64,000 bases of DNA. It comes from Scleromitrula shiraiana (lineage: Eukaryota > Ascomycota > Leotiomycetes > Helotiales > Sclerotiniaceae). Below are positions 47,902 to 61,362 of the stretch, piece by piece. The notes under the pieces are model-generated. The model searched no databases and had not been told where the DNA came from. It worked only from the letters and a program-made list of their open reading frames with translations. Position 1 is the stretch's first letter, and each line of letters starts with the position of its first letter. Where the stretch lies: the NCBI GenBank assembly GCA_028455995.1, contig JABELC010000010.1:124001-188000 (forward strand). Direction: 5' to 3'. The position numbers were made by a program, and so were the translations under genes.

Positions 47902-50900
47902 TTAGCATTACTTGAAAAAAAAAAAAAAAAGTTAAATTAAACTTATTGTATATTGTAATATTATCTTCCTTTGTTTCTCTATAAAAATAGATCAAAAAAT
48001 TGAAATGCATATAAATAATATAATAAAAGAAAGTGTTTAAAGAAAATATACATAGAATCGTAATTGTTATTGTTTTAGTAGACGTTGTTTTTAAAGAGGT
48101 TATTTTTCGGATCGGAATAATGATATCCTAATGATTTTAATAAATATTATTATTCTTTGTATCTTTTCTATATTAGCTCCTTATACTTTTACATCTTCTA
48201 TATTAATTCCTTATATTATTACATTTTTTATATCCTTCCTATCGTATTCGTTTTATTATATCCTTCTTATTATAATATACTAATATATTATATAAACTAA
48301 TTTATAATAAATACTAATTTAAGCAATTATAATTTATTCTATTAAACAAATAAAATGATTTATTCGTATTCAATTTATTTTTTTATATCGATATTAACTT
48401 TATTAATATCGATAAAGTTCTTAAAAGCGATACAAAGTTTTAATTTTATTATTGCGTCAACAAGGTTTATATTGCTAATAATTCATTTAATTTCTATGAT
48501 TTCTTTGCATTTGTATAATTAATAAATAAAGACTAGATCGATTATTAAATGTTTTTTTTAGAGAATGTTGAGTTTGATTAAATATTTATAAAGAGATTTT
48601 GAATCAATATAGATTATAAGAGATATAAAACTGGTTATAATTTTCTTATTAATTAATTAATTTATAATTTTATTAATATTAAATTTGATTATAATAGCAA
48701 TATTAAATCTATATTTTATTTTATATAATTCTAAAACAAAAATATTTTATATAACTCATTTATATTTAATAAAGAATTAGTGAATAATATTTATATTATT
48801 ATCTTTATTAGCAAGTATTATAATAAAACTGATTTAAAAGAAAAGATCAATATTATTGATAAAGTTTATATTGATAAAATAGATTATTTATAATAATTCT
48901 ATTTTGAAAAAAACGAAAATGAAGTTATAATTAGAATTATCAATTTGTTATTGAATATATTTGTTAAAAATGTTTATATCGTTTTTAATTAAATTAGTAA
49001 TTTAAATTATATATAATAAATTGAATAATATTTTTAATTAATAAATGTTTACAATATATACGCTATAAGTTTGTTAAATAATATATTGTTTTTTTAAGGA
49101 AACATTTTTCTTGATTTTTATATGTGATTTAAGATTGATAAAGAAATAGTTTATAAAATAAAGTTTGATATATTATTATTTTTAAATAAATATAATCATA
49201 TTGTTTTTATCGATATAAATTAAAGCATTATTAAATTCAAGGAGAAAATCAATTATCAATTATTTTTATATTTTTAAAAAATAACTTTTTTTCTTGATTT
49301 GCGCTTTTTCTTTATCTGCAAATTCTTTATTAATAAGAATAAAAGTATTATCAATTTATAATTTAATTATATTTAGTTTTTTATTTTTATCAATATAAAA
49401 TAAATAATTGTCAAATAAAAAGGGAATTATTTTAAAGGCTTTTATATAATAATCATAATATATAAAATACTAGTAATTTCCTAATTTTATAATGCCGTAA
49501 AGCGGGTATACAATTTTGAAAATTATATTTAATTCGAAACCTGTTTTTAATAAAAATTTGATATAAAATATATAAATCAAGAATATTTTTAATTAAATAT
49601 ATATTTATAATATATTATAAAGATATAATTAAATATATTAATATATATTCTATAAAATTATAAAACAAAATATAGTTCTATAATTAATATATTAAATAAT
49701 AAAGAATTTTATTAAAACTATTTTTTTATTTTTATTATTATAATCTTGAACTATTAGTCTAGATTTCTTGAATACTTTTGATATGCCTTCGTTTTTGATA
49801 GAATCGATAAATTTATTATAGAAAATTTGGGTGTTTTTTAATATATTGTTTTTTTTAACGATTTTAAATATATCTTTTTTTAATAAATTGTTTATTTTCT
49901 TTTTATAAAATAAACAAAATTAATTTATAATTAATGGGGGATCTATAATAATATATATACTAAAAATATTTTTAACAATATAATTATTATTATTGTTATT
50001 GTTAAAATATATTTGATTATATTTTAAAATTTGCTTTTAATAAAAAATCTCGATTATTAATTTTAAACGCGAAATTAAGATAAAAGCTAGATTAAAAATA
50101 AACTTTTTATCTAATATATAAACATTTTTTCTTGATTAAAATGTTTTTGAGTTGTTAAAGTTTTCATTATCAATTGAATTTAGAATAAGATTTTTTATTA
50201 ATAAAAAATTGGTTATATTATTAGATAATTTATTAAATATTTCAAATTTTTTTTTATATAGTTTTATTAAAATATTTTTAAATTCTTTATTAAAATTGTT
50301 TATTTTGATTATATATATTTAATTTTTTATTTTAATAAATTTATATAGTCTATTCCAAATATCTTTTTTTTAATAAATAAAAACTAAAAATCTGAGTTTA
50401 AAATTATATAAATGAAGTATAAATAATCTATTGTATTAATATAGAATATTTATTATTATATATTTAATATATTCTTTTTATACTTTATCTATTATCTTAT
50501 TGATTATAACAGTATATTATAAAATAAATAAAATGGAAAAATCGAAAAATATCAAATAAAGAAATACATCAAATACTAATAAAGTGAAAATAAAATCATT
50601 TAAATTAACAATATTATTAATGATTTTAATAGCCATTTGTAGTCTTATATCTTTATTGATTTTTTTAATGCCTTTAAATTTTTTAGTAATAATTATATAT
50701 ATTTATCAAATTATTTTATAATAACATTCGATCATTTTAATAAAATAATAGGTTTTAATAAATATATATTTAATTTTAACTATAATTATATAAATATTAT
50801 TAATAAAGTTTTTTCTTATAAAATAAATTTTTTGATTATAAATAATTAATTTGAAAGAGCTATTATAGATATTAATTTATATAAAGTAAAATATATTCTA

Positions 50901-53900
50901 TACTATCATAACTAACAAATCTTTAATAAAACATATAATGTTAAACCGAGTTATTTTATCAATAATGTAAAAAACAAAATTATTATTAATATATATTATA
51001 TTAATTATAATAATAAAATTGAATTCGATATCATTATAAAACTTAAATTTGAATCTTTTAGACTTATCAATATAAAACTAGTATTTTTTGCAATATTTTA
51101 TAAATTATTTCAATTATTTATAATTAAATTTATTTTTATAGTCAATGCAATTAAATAAATTATACAATTTTTTAATAAAAGAGTATTCTATTCATTTATA
51201 AATATAATATAGTTTGATTTCAAATAAATAATATTTTTTATCTATATTTAATGATTTTATAATAAATTGTTAGAATTTTTAAAAAAAAATTAATTAATTA
51301 ATAAATATATATCTATAATATCTAATAGTTTTCTATATTTTATTATTAATATATTAAAATTTATTTTTAATATTATTAAATAAAATTTAAGTATAATCTA
51401 TATTTATAAAATTTAATAAAAATAAAATATTTACATTAATAATATAGATATCAATTATACCAATTAGATTAATAATTAAAATAGTTTTAATAAAAAAAAT
51501 ATTATTAAAGCTAAATCTAAAATTTATAATTGAATCTAAAATCTTTATATTAATTTGAATGAGTTTTTATAATATTAAAAATTGCTTATAACCGATAATT
51601 GATTACTTTGTAATATCAAAATCAATCATTATGTTAATGAACTTATATTCATTATAATATTCAATTTATAAATAGATTTCGAGTTTTTGACTAGTTTTGT
51701 TAATATAAATGTATAAGATGATTAGATTATTAAATTTTATAATAAAGTTATTATAATTATCATTTATAATAATATGAAAACTGTATAAAATAATAAATAT
51801 TTTAATATTGTTATTATTATCATTATTATTAAAATGTAATTTTAATTGAAATATTTTAATTTTTTTAATTATATAGATAAAATTGTTATTATTATTATAT
51901 TTATTTTAAATATATTGATTATAATTTTTATTGAAATTTTATATATTATTAAAGCTAAATCTTGATTTTATTTTTTAGTTAAATTTTTCTTTTATAGCAA
52001 TTCGTTTTTTAAAGATATGTTTAATTAATTAATATCTTTTTTTTTTGTAAATGTAGTATATTTTTTGTTTTTAATTATGATAATTGTTGTTAAATTGGGG
52101 AATTTAATTATTAAAATATATATTTTTATTTTAAAGTTAGAAATTATTGTTATTTTGATTGTTTTTTTAAAATTATTAATTATTAAAATTTTATTCAATT
52201 ATATTATTGTTTTTTTTTTAAGAAATGATTTATTTTTAGATTTGGTTTTTATATTTTTTTATATTATAATAGATATATGGATTTTTATAATTGCAGCAAT
52301 AAATATTCTAAATAAATTTAAGTATTTTTGAAAGCATGTAGGGTAGTTTTAATAGGTTATAAAAAGTTTTATTATATAAATAGAGTTGTTATGTATTTTT
52401 AATAATAATCTAAATTTTATAATATATATTTTATTAAATAAAATTTTATATAATTATTTAATTGATTTTAATAAATTGTTTATAATAATGGTATAAAAAA
52501 TAATTTTAAATTAATTATTATATATATTATATTTTTATTTTTTGTCTTTAAATATTTTTTGAAATTCTTTAATAATTGTTTTTTAATTAGTATTTAAATT
52601 TCTATATTTAATAATATTATAATAATATTTTTAAGTATTTTTATATAATATAAATAAAATATCGAGATATTAATATTATTTAAATAAATCGATTTGTTTA
52701 TAATTATTTTTATAAATGATTGATTTATATTTGATATTATTTATTTAATTATTATATTTATTATCATTTAATATATAATGTTTTGCAAAGTTTTTAAACT
52801 ATTTATTAATATCAAATAAAATAAAGTCAATTTCAGAGTTTTCAAAATCTAAATAATCAAAGTAATCAAAAAGATTGTTTTCAAAATTAGAATCAAAATC
52901 AAAATTAAAGTTATTGCTATTACTATTTTTTTTTTCAATAAATATTGATTTAAAATTAGGTTTTTTAAAGTTAAATAATTTTTTTTTTTTTTATTTATTT
53001 TTTTTATCTTTTTTGTTTTTATCTTTAGTTTTATCTTTTTAAATAAAGTCAATAATAGAATTTTTTCTATTTTTCTTTTTTGAATTATTAAGTTTTTTGA
53101 TTATTATAATAAAAATATTTGATTATATATTAAATTGTATATCACGAGTTGTTATATTTATTGTTTTTAAAATCTATTTAAATAAGGCTTTAAAAAAAAG
53201 TATAAAAGTTAAATTGATATTGATATTAAAGTTAATAAAGACATTAATACCAAATTCTTACAAAAATTATTTAAAAAATTATAATGTAAAAAAGTTTTTT
53301 TTTTAAATTATAATAAAATATTTTAAAATTTAATTCGCAAAATCATTTTTAAATACTTATAAAATATTATCATCAAAAATATGATAATAAATATATTTTA
53401 AAATCTTAAATCAAATATATAATAAAAAAATCTTATTATCAAAATTGTTTTTAAAATTAAATCCGTTTTCAAAAAGTTTATAAAATTTATTATATTTTTT
53501 AAGATTTTAATTTAAAAAAGAATAATTTAAAAAAAAAAAATTTTTTTTTATTATATTAATTCAAGGAAAAAAATTAAATAAAAGTATTTATATAAATAAT
53601 TAAAAAGGGGTATTGTATTTTAATAAGAAAAATGAATTTTTTATTATTATATAAAAAAGATTAAAAAAAAAAAAAAAGAGGAGAAAATGGGTTATTATAA
53701 GATAATAAAGATTTATTTATTTTTAAAGAATATTCTTAAATTCTTATAATTTTTATTAATTTAGAGACAACAATATCTTCAAATAAAAATTAGAGTTTTT
53801 CAATGTAATCTCTATAAGTCCAAAAATAATGAATATATGAGATAAAGTAAGAAAAAGAAGTAAAAAAGAAGTGATAAAAAAAATGATAAGAAAAGTGATA

Positions 53901-54222
53901 AAAGAAATAATAAAAGAAATCTCGTCGTCGCTAAAGTTTTAAGGATATAAAGATATTATAAAAGTCTTAAAAAGGTAGAAATTAAAAAATTGAGGTTTTA
54001 AAAGGTTGAATTAAAAAAACCAAGTTATAAATATATATAATAAACATAAAAACTTATAATATCATTTTAATGTTTATATGTTCTATCTTAACATTATATA
54101 TTATTCTTAATCAAAATACTTTACTAATATTTCAAATTCAATTCCAATCTCTTCAATAATATTTTTATTACTATAATATCGCCTTGATACTTATAATATC
54201 TAATCTATATAATACTAATCAA

Positions 54223-54382
54223 TATAGTTTTATTTCGGTTTAAATCGTACAATTATAATACTATAATTTATGTTTAATATTCTTATTATTGATCTATCTA
54301 TAGTATAGATTATCAAGTTGTATATATATACGATTGTGGTCACATGCTTATCACATGCTACCTTATGATCTATATCCCAACA
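54223..54382 (-). repeat. 5' LTR of the copia in copy D
   Basis: 160 bases, plus strand TATAGTTTTATTTCGG to ATATCCCAACA; differs from the partner LTR by transitions where I aligned them. Confidence 0.88.
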
Positions 54383-55177
54383 AATATTGATGTATTAAAC
54401 TTGCAATTAACTAAAAATTGAATTTTATATAATATAAATTAATTTTGAAATTTAAATTTAAAGATTAATTTTAAATAAATCTTGAATAAACTTTAGTTAA
54501 AATTTATCAATTTGAAATTATATCTAAAATGGTTTTGTTATCGATCTTATATTATAAGATTATTTAATTTTTTAATAGATTTTTATTGGTTAAAGATTTA
54601 TTTAATCCTTTATTAATATAGTTTTAGATTATAAAGTTTTAATTACTTTTAATTAATTTCAATTTCATTTTTTATAAATCAACAATTTTATCAAAATATA
54701 GATGATTTTTTATAGAATTTAAAAATATATTTATATTACTTTTTTATATATATTAATATTAGTTTAAGTATATTAATAATAAAAAAAGTGTAGGGTTAGT
54801 TTTGGTATATTAATTAAATTAGGAAATAATGAAGTATATTAATTATTAATATATATTAATATTATAATATATAATAAATTTGAAAATAAAAATGTATTAA
54901 TTTTATATATAAATATAATTTTATATATAAATATAATTTTGTATATAAATATAAATAGAAATATATTAATTTTATATATAAATGTTATATTAATCTAGTT
55001 TTATATAATTATTCAAGATAAACTTAAAAATCTAAATTAAATTTATATTAATAAAAAATCATTCTCTAAAAATCAACTTATAGTATAATTAAAATTTAAA
55101 TTATAATGCAAAAATTTCTTTCCCTAAATAGTATTCAAGAAATCCCTGAATAGGTGATACCGTAGGGTGTAGGGAGT

Positions 55178-56296
55178 CTGCATGTATGCACTTCTTCGAA
55201 TTGGATCTCGACTTCGCAATTTCGGTTTTCAGGTGCTTCCGTACTATGCTAGACACATATATCTTCCAAAGAATGAGTCGCGTACATACTGTCAAGTTTC
55301 CTACTTATGGATCGTCCCTCCCCAGTGCGATGATCCAGTACAATCGAAATTGATTCAATTTTAGTGGATCACATGACACAAGCTTGTCTGAGCACCAGAT
55401 CCATATTTTTATTTCAGTTAAGCTTTCTTGTCTCATTTGTGGATTCATTTTCCTATTCAATATTCGAAGCATTCTGTAGCAAGAAATGAGGCTTCAACTG
55501 TGATATGATATCTCAGTACTTGCGTTCTTCGACACGAATTTCATCCGGTGTGTTCCAGATGCTAGAAGTGCCAGTGGGATAAAGATCCACCATCGTTACA
55601 TATTCGAATTTTCACATCACTGCCTGGGTTTATGGGTACTTCGCATTCATGCAGGAACATTCATGCTATGTAATCTAGTAAAGAGATTGGCGACAATTGT
55701 CCGATACCATTATCAGACGCAATTGATGACTCTACCAGCCATGAAATCGGCACTTCTCATCAGTTTCAGCCTTAGTGAACCGCTCCAAGAACCCAAGTAT
55801 CCTTTCTGATTGGGATTTGTCGCTAATCATGGACCAATCCAATATCCCTTCAGTTGTCTGAAGCCGCACTTATTTAGGGATTCGAATATTAGAATTGTCA
55901 CGGAGCAGATGGATTGTTACTGCTTCAGCATGAGGTATCCTTCATAAGGAATTTCGAAATACTTATAAGGGCAGAATTGTTCAAGAAATCCGTCACTCAC
56001 TAGCAGCAGGCTATTTTTCCTCGGGTTCGGTGCGACTTAAAACCATCTTCCAAGGGCGCAATCTGTATGTATTGTCTCGATACACATTGCGATCGAAAAC
56101 CACAAGCTTCATTCGAGTCTACCAACACACTGAGTCGAACATACCATCAAATCTCGAGATCTTAAAAATTGCGGTCCATGAGGTTGGAGCGATGACTGAA
56201 GACGATCCATCACAAGAAATTTGAGGTTAACTTCCATTGTGACTCCCTGTTCGGGAAGTCCCTGGAATGCTAGCCCCAACCTGCAGTGGTGTAACA
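55178..56296. other. gene-less stretch between transposon block 2 and ureD
   Basis: 1.1 kb of GC-normal sequence. Only short frames (55182-55364, 56030-56224) without family features. Might contain decayed gene sequence; nothing recognised. Confidence 0.4.
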
Positions 56297-57283
56297 TCAT
56301 CGTATACACATCAAAGACTCTTCTCCAAAGATATCAGCTATACTGCCTTCTTCTTTGATCATGCCCCCAATCCAAAGCCTACCACTTTCTACGGTCGGGG
56401 CACCAAATTTAACCACTGTACATCCTCGAACCTTCGCTGCTGACCAGAGAATCCCTTCATCTCGCTCTTGTTGGATTCGCTGGAGCCTCCAGGTATCGTG
56501 CTTGGACAGGGCTATTCCACTATCTCTCTCCTTCTTCGCATCTGACCGAAAATCTCTTGCTCCAATTCTAGGAAGTGCTGCAAATTCTGACATGAAAAAC
56601 ATTGCCAATTTCTCTACCAGTCTTCCTTTGAGAATTAGGGTTCCAAATATACCAAGACCCCGCATTCTGTGACGCAACAAATTCTGCTCAGAAGTGTTAT
56701 CGTCCCCTTCCAAGAAGACATTGTCTCTCAGTAATAACCTTTTCTTCGTGTTCGGCCCTGATTCCCAAACTTCATTTCTTCCGCTCCATGCGCGTAAATC
56801 CCAGTTTTCACCTCTAGCAGTCCTTCCAGCTGAAACCCAATCCAATAGACAGAGTGATCCACCTTCCTGAATTGTGAAGAACTGTGATTGTTCATAAACA
56901 CTACCCTCAAAAGGCTGTACGGGATCAGGCAATAAGCAGACTGATGCGTCATTTTCAATATTTACATGTAAGCTTTGGCGTGTAACTATCTCACGTGTTG
57001 GCGATTTGAATATTTTAGTATGGCCTTGTGTAACGATACTCAACTTTGCATGTGGCTTGACGTTGATTGTGAGATTGACTTGATCTCCACCAACAAGACC
57101 CCCGCCATAAGTTAGGAGAAACACGAGGACACTTTTTTGTCCGGCTGAAGGAGAAGGAGAAATCAACTTTAATGGGTACTGGAAGGTCATTCCAGATAGA
57201 GCCGATATAGAATGAGGTAATAATTGAACTATCAGATGTCCCTCTCCTGGGACAGAAGATGAAGGAGGAAAAGGAGATGCCAT
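56297..57283 (-). CDS. ureD: urease accessory protein UreD
   Basis: Single exon, 328 residues, complete. UreD is the scaffold that binds apo-urease and, with UreF and UreG, delivers nickel to the active site in the cytosol. Family motifs in order: TYGGGLVGGD (residues 58-67), TQGHTKIFKS (about 85-94), LLPDPVQPFEGSVYEQSQ (about 117-134), DWVSAGRTARGE (about 145-156), and RMRGLGIFGTLILKG (about 207-221). The start at 57283 gives a short N-terminal tail before GEGHLIVQLLPHS, usual for fungal members. No signal peptide or membrane helix. It is divergent from the cohesin gene, sharing a 488-base upstream region. Urease and the other accessory genes are not in the window, as usual in fungi where they are unlinked. 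Confidence 0.95.
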   Translation of the reverse strand: MASPFPPSSSVPGEGHLIVQLLPHSISALSGMTFQYPLKLISPSPSAGQKSVLVFLLTYGGGLVGGDQVNLTINVKPHAKLSIVTQGHTKIFKSPTREIVTRQSLHVNIENDASVCLLPDPVQPFEGSVYEQSQFFTIQEGGSLCLLDWVSAGRTARGENWDLRAWSGRNEVWESGPNTKKRLLLRDNVFLEGDDNTSEQNLLRHRMRGLGIFGTLILKGRLVEKLAMFFMSEFAALPRIGARDFRSDAKKERDSGIALSKHDTWRLQRIQQERDEGILWSAAKVRGCTVVKFGAPTVESGRLWIGGMIKEEGSIADIFGEESLMCIR

Positions 57284-57771
57284 TGTATAATGCGATGGAT
57301 TGTGTGTAACCTTATAATCTCATGATGGAGATAATGTATTTTGGCCTTAGAAAGTAGACAAAGTAGAGTAAGCTACAGGAGTGGGTGCTAGGATGAAATA
57401 TGCGATGGAATTAAGCAGGGTTAAGGCGGGGTGTAAACAGTAATGGATGTATAGAAGAGTAGTCTCGTCTCTGCTTAGATTCTGATATTCAAATGAGCAG
57501 TAAATATTAATATTCCCGCTGTGAACCGTTGAAGGATCCGAACAGTTGGAAGTCAGCAAAGTAACCTGAAATCAGTCAGGATCACTAGCGTCATTTTGCT
57601 GGAGAATCAGCTCTTGAAAATTTAGCGCTAAACCTAATTTGAAATCATTTCAAACGCGATACTCAGTTCAATAACTTTTGATAAAATAAACATCTACAAT
57701 TAACTCCACACGCTCATAACTTCTTCAACTTCTCATTCGATACAATAGTTAGAAGCGCTTCTCATGCGCTA
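57284..57771. promoter_or_regulatory. shared upstream region of ureD and SCC3
   Basis: 488 bases between two divergent start codons. Contains a GCGCTAAAC and AAACGCGATA pair near 57623-57662, loosely like cell-cycle motifs; seen by eye only. Confidence 0.4.
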
Positions 57772-60700
57772 ATGACCACTCGACGAATACCACTTATGGA
57801 GATCGAAAACGACGTGTCGAGTACACCCGTCGCGGATGGGAGGAGGAAATCAGGACGCGCCGTAAAAGTCCCCGATAAATTCGTACCAGACTCTTCAGCT
57901 CCACGTCCAAAAAGAAAGAGAGATGACGACGAAGAAGATGACGCGTCCGAAACCGAACAACAAGAACCAGAGGGCGAAGACGACGAGGATGGAGAAGAAG
58001 AAAGTGCGGGGGAGGAGGAATTAAGAGAAGCTCGAAGGAAAGCAAGGACTTCGAAAAAACCAGCACCAAAAAAACCAAAAGTTAATGGTACAGTGTCGCA
58101 TGCGAGAGCGCCTGCTGTTAGATTACCAAATCGGCCTAAGAAGGAAAAAACAGCCATTGTAGAAGATGATGATGATGCAGAAGGGCTTTACGGTATGCGC
58201 CAACATTAATGTTACCTTTGTAGCTATACTAATAGTATTTACAGCCGAAGTTTTCAGCGGACAGTCGACTGACGAGGTCGTCTCGGGTTTCTTGAGTAGG
58301 TTTCAAGAGAACAATTCTGGAGCATTGGCAGAATTGGTAAATTTTGTGTTGAAGAGTGCGGGTTGCGATCTCAAGGTTACTGAGGATGATGTCAATGACG
58401 CGGATAATATCAATGGAAAAGTTTTAGAGTTACAAGAAGAGTACCAAGCTGTAAGTGTTTTGTTATCAAAGTAGATTTCTTCACTTTTACTAATTTGCCA
58501 CTCCAGCAAAATATATCTGATTATCCTTTAATATCTCGCGCAAAGAACAGTCATGCTTTCCGACTCACTTTCCTTACCTTTTTCGATGTCTTGAATAGAA
58601 CGATGGATGCGACCGGGGCTTTGTATGATGAGGATGATCTTTTAATGGAGAACATATTTCATTGGATGGCCTCCATGTCGACCTCAACTCTACGACCTTT
58701 CAGACATACCGCCACTGCTGTTGCTCTGGCTATTGCTACATCCACATGCAAGGTTGCAAAGGAACAGATAGAGATTGCCGCCAAGACCTTACGCCAATTG
58801 GAAGGGGAAAAGAAAAACAAAAAACCTAACAAGGCCAGACTCGAAGATTTCAGGACAAAAGTACAATATGGCGAAGGAAAGAAGGAGATCTTAGAAGATC
58901 GCCTCAAAGATATCTTTGAAACTATCTGGGTACACCGATATATAGACGTCGACCCAAAGATTAGGACAGAATGTATGGAAGCTTTAGGTCAATGGATCCA
59001 TACACTACCAAGCTATTGGTTCGATGGAACCTACTTACGATACCTGGGTTGGATGCTTACTGATACGGTACCGTCAATGCGCCATGAAGTTGTCAAACAA
59101 ATTGAAAAGATTATGAAGAACCCGGCCAATGTAGGAAGAATGGGAAGCTTCATAGAACGATTCAGACCACGCCTTATCGAGATGGCTACACGAGATTCGG
59201 ATGCCGCCGTTCGATCGAATGCTGTTGATCTGGTTGATATACTGCGAAAAGCAGGTCTGTTGGAACCAGATGATATTGATATTATTGGCAAGCTCATTTT
59301 TGATTCTGAACCCAGAGTACGCAAGGCTGTTGTTGGATTCTTTGCCGAGAATGTCAAGGATGTTTTTGATGAACAAATCGAAGAACTAGGAGGAGAAGAT
59401 GCTCTCGAGGAGGTTTTAACGGTGGAGAATGACGATTACGATTCCCCTCGCGCAAATTGGATCAAGTTTAAATGTCTAGCAAGCGTCCTGCAGAACTACG
59501 ATGCTACGGACCAAGACGAAATGCCTAGCCAAATTGGCCATACAACTGTTGAAGGGTTCCTTAACCTTGCAGGTGGTGAATCAAGATTTACCCTCGCAGC
59601 TCAAGCGTTATACGAGAAGATGCCGGAGCTCAAGGAATGGGAGGTGCTAGCTGGTTATCTGTTATACGACCACTCTTCGAATCCAAAGAGTAAAAAAGCT
59701 AACCGAGCTCTAAAAGAAGCTTTCCGACCGAATGAAACGGAAGAAGTTATCCTCCTTGAAATCCTTAATGCCGTGGTCAAACTTGGTCTGAACCAGTTTG
59801 CTGATGTGGACAGAATTAAAGACCGAAGCAAAAAGAGAAATGCTAGACTCGAATCAGCGGAAATTAAAGAGACAATGGCTCGCCATTTAGCAGACATCAT
59901 CCCAAGATTACTGAAAAAGTTTGGGGCCGACCCAAAAACAGCGACAGCTGTGTTAAGATTGGAACATTCTCTCAATCTGGGCGTTTTCCAACAACTACGA
60001 CAAGATTCTACAGGATATGCCAAGTTACTTGATGAGATTAGCGCTCAATTTAGTAGTCACGCCGACAAGAATGTACTTATCGAGGCAAGTGTTGCTTTAT
60101 TGCATGCTCGAGGTTACGAGGAGCTTGAGGAAATTACAGAAAGCAAAGTACAATCACTCTGGGAGGATACAATCAATATTTTACAGAACATTAACAAAGC
60201 CGGAGAACTTTCTGTTCGCGGATCTTTTACAGATTCTGTACTGACAGAACTTTCAAACAACATCGCCAGGATCGAGAAACTCTCCAGCATTTCAAATTGT
60301 GTTGAAATTCTCGAAGCGAATTCCGGTATCGATAATGATGCTCCTATTTCTATACTCTTAAACGTTGTTGCGAGGGGAGAGCTTAAAGAAGCTAACCCTG
60401 ATATCGATGCAATGGAGGATGAAGTTGTATTATCCGCTGTTCGATCAACAATGTTTTACTTCATGTGGAAAGTACATTCTTTAACAGGTTCATTATCATC
60501 TGGTGATGAAATATCAGATCTTGACATAGATCAATTAAAAGATTGGCAAGAAACTTTCATCAGAAACCTTATTTCTGCATTATCATCTCGAGCCTCACTT
60601 GATCCTGTTCGTCTACTTGCAACAGGAACCTTACTCGATCTACATGTATTATTTGCTACACTTAAAATTAAACCGAGTGGAGATGCAGAGGCGAATAATC

Positions 60701-61362
60701 AACGAGAACACACTCGAACACTGTTCCAACATGTCGTTCCTGAAGTTCAAACCGAATTGACATCTATCTTTGATCATGCAGAGAAACACTACGCCAAGAA
60801 GGCCAAGAAGAGGTTAGAAGAACCAGATGAGGATGAAGCACCGGAAGACGATTTAGAGTCCGAAGACGAAGATGAAGATGCCACGGAGAATGAACGTCAA
60901 AGCGAAGTCTTAAAAGCCGAACAACAGCTTTGCGAGCTTACAGGAAAATTGGTTCTTGCCATTCTTGCCAAAGTCATTGATGCCGATGGTCCTTTGAAAG
61001 GTAAACTTCGTAAACGCATCGAAAGAAATCGTGTCCGTTTGGGTCAGAACTTCAAAGAAGTAGTAGCTTTCCTTGACGAACCGAAAGCAAAGGCAAAGAA
61101 GAGTCATAAGAGCAAAGCCCACCAAGCAGCAGCTGAGGCGAAGAAGGAAGCTATTAGGCGAGAATTGGAGGATGAGGAGGATGAAGAAGAGGATGATCCA
61201 TTTGCGGAGGTTGAGGAGGAAGAAGGAACGGCGGAAGATTTGAGAAGGAGGGAATTGGTCGATGACGAGGACGATGATGAAAATGAGCATGCGGTGGAGA
61301 ATGGTGGGGAGGAAGTTGAAGGTGCAGATGAAGATGAGGACGAAGATATGCTTGGCGATTGA
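57772..61362 (+). CDS. SCC3: cohesin subunit Scc3/STAG (stromalin)
   Basis: Exons 57772-58192, 58245-58450, 58507-61362, introns of 52 and 56 bases, 1160 residues, normal for the family. Scc3 binds the kleisin Scc1 and DNA, and is needed for sister-chromatid cohesion and for loading and release of the ring in the nucleus. Residues 1-140 are disordered, acidic and basic (KRKRDDDEEDDASETEQQ). The STAG region begins near 145 (LYAEVFSGQSTDEVVSGFLSRF); the stromalin conservative domain is near 350-430 (HRYIDVDPKIRTECMEALGQWI, DGTYLRYLGWMLTD), followed by HEAT-like helices. The C-terminus (from about 960) is a long acidic tail with a basic island (KAKAKKSHKSKAHQ). Splice phases match throughout and no break is seen. 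Confidence 0.95.

Larger units (their letters stand above)
47742..54382 (-). mobile_element. Ty1/copia LTR retrotransposon, RIP-degraded, in copy D
   Basis: 6641 bases. 160-base LTRs at 54223-54382 (5') and 47742-47901 (3'), duplication AATAT (47737-47741, 54383-54387). Minus strand: the RT start is visible near 49745-49825 (FIDSIKNEGISKVFKKSR, better kept than in the other copies); the Asp/Phe-rich early segment lies near 52840-52930. All long frames are broken by TAA/TAG. Collinear with the minus-strand copia of block 1 but without the nested plus-strand copy, so it serves as the empty-site reference at about 50058-50080. Confidence 0.9.
47628..55167. mobile_element. TIR element copy D, interrupted by a copia element
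   Basis: Left end CCTTACGGTATCAC at 47628, right end GTGATACCGTAGGG at 55167, duplication TGT (47625-47627 and 55168-55170). Element sequence is 47628-47741 plus 54388-55167, about 890 bases, in the same orientation as copy A. Inserted in the terminal repeat of copy C. Confidence 0.88.
46575..55174. mobile_element. TIR element copy C, interrupted by a solo LTR and by copy D
   Basis: Starts CCCTACAGTATCAT at 46575 and ends with the last four bases AGGG at 55171-55174; flanked by AGT (46572-46574 and 55175-55177). Copy D is inserted inside its right terminal repeat, splitting GATAC-TGT from AGGG, with TGT duplicated. Without D and the solo LTR the element is about 920 bases, in line with copies A, B and D. 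Interior AT-rich, no coding capacity. Confidence 0.85.
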
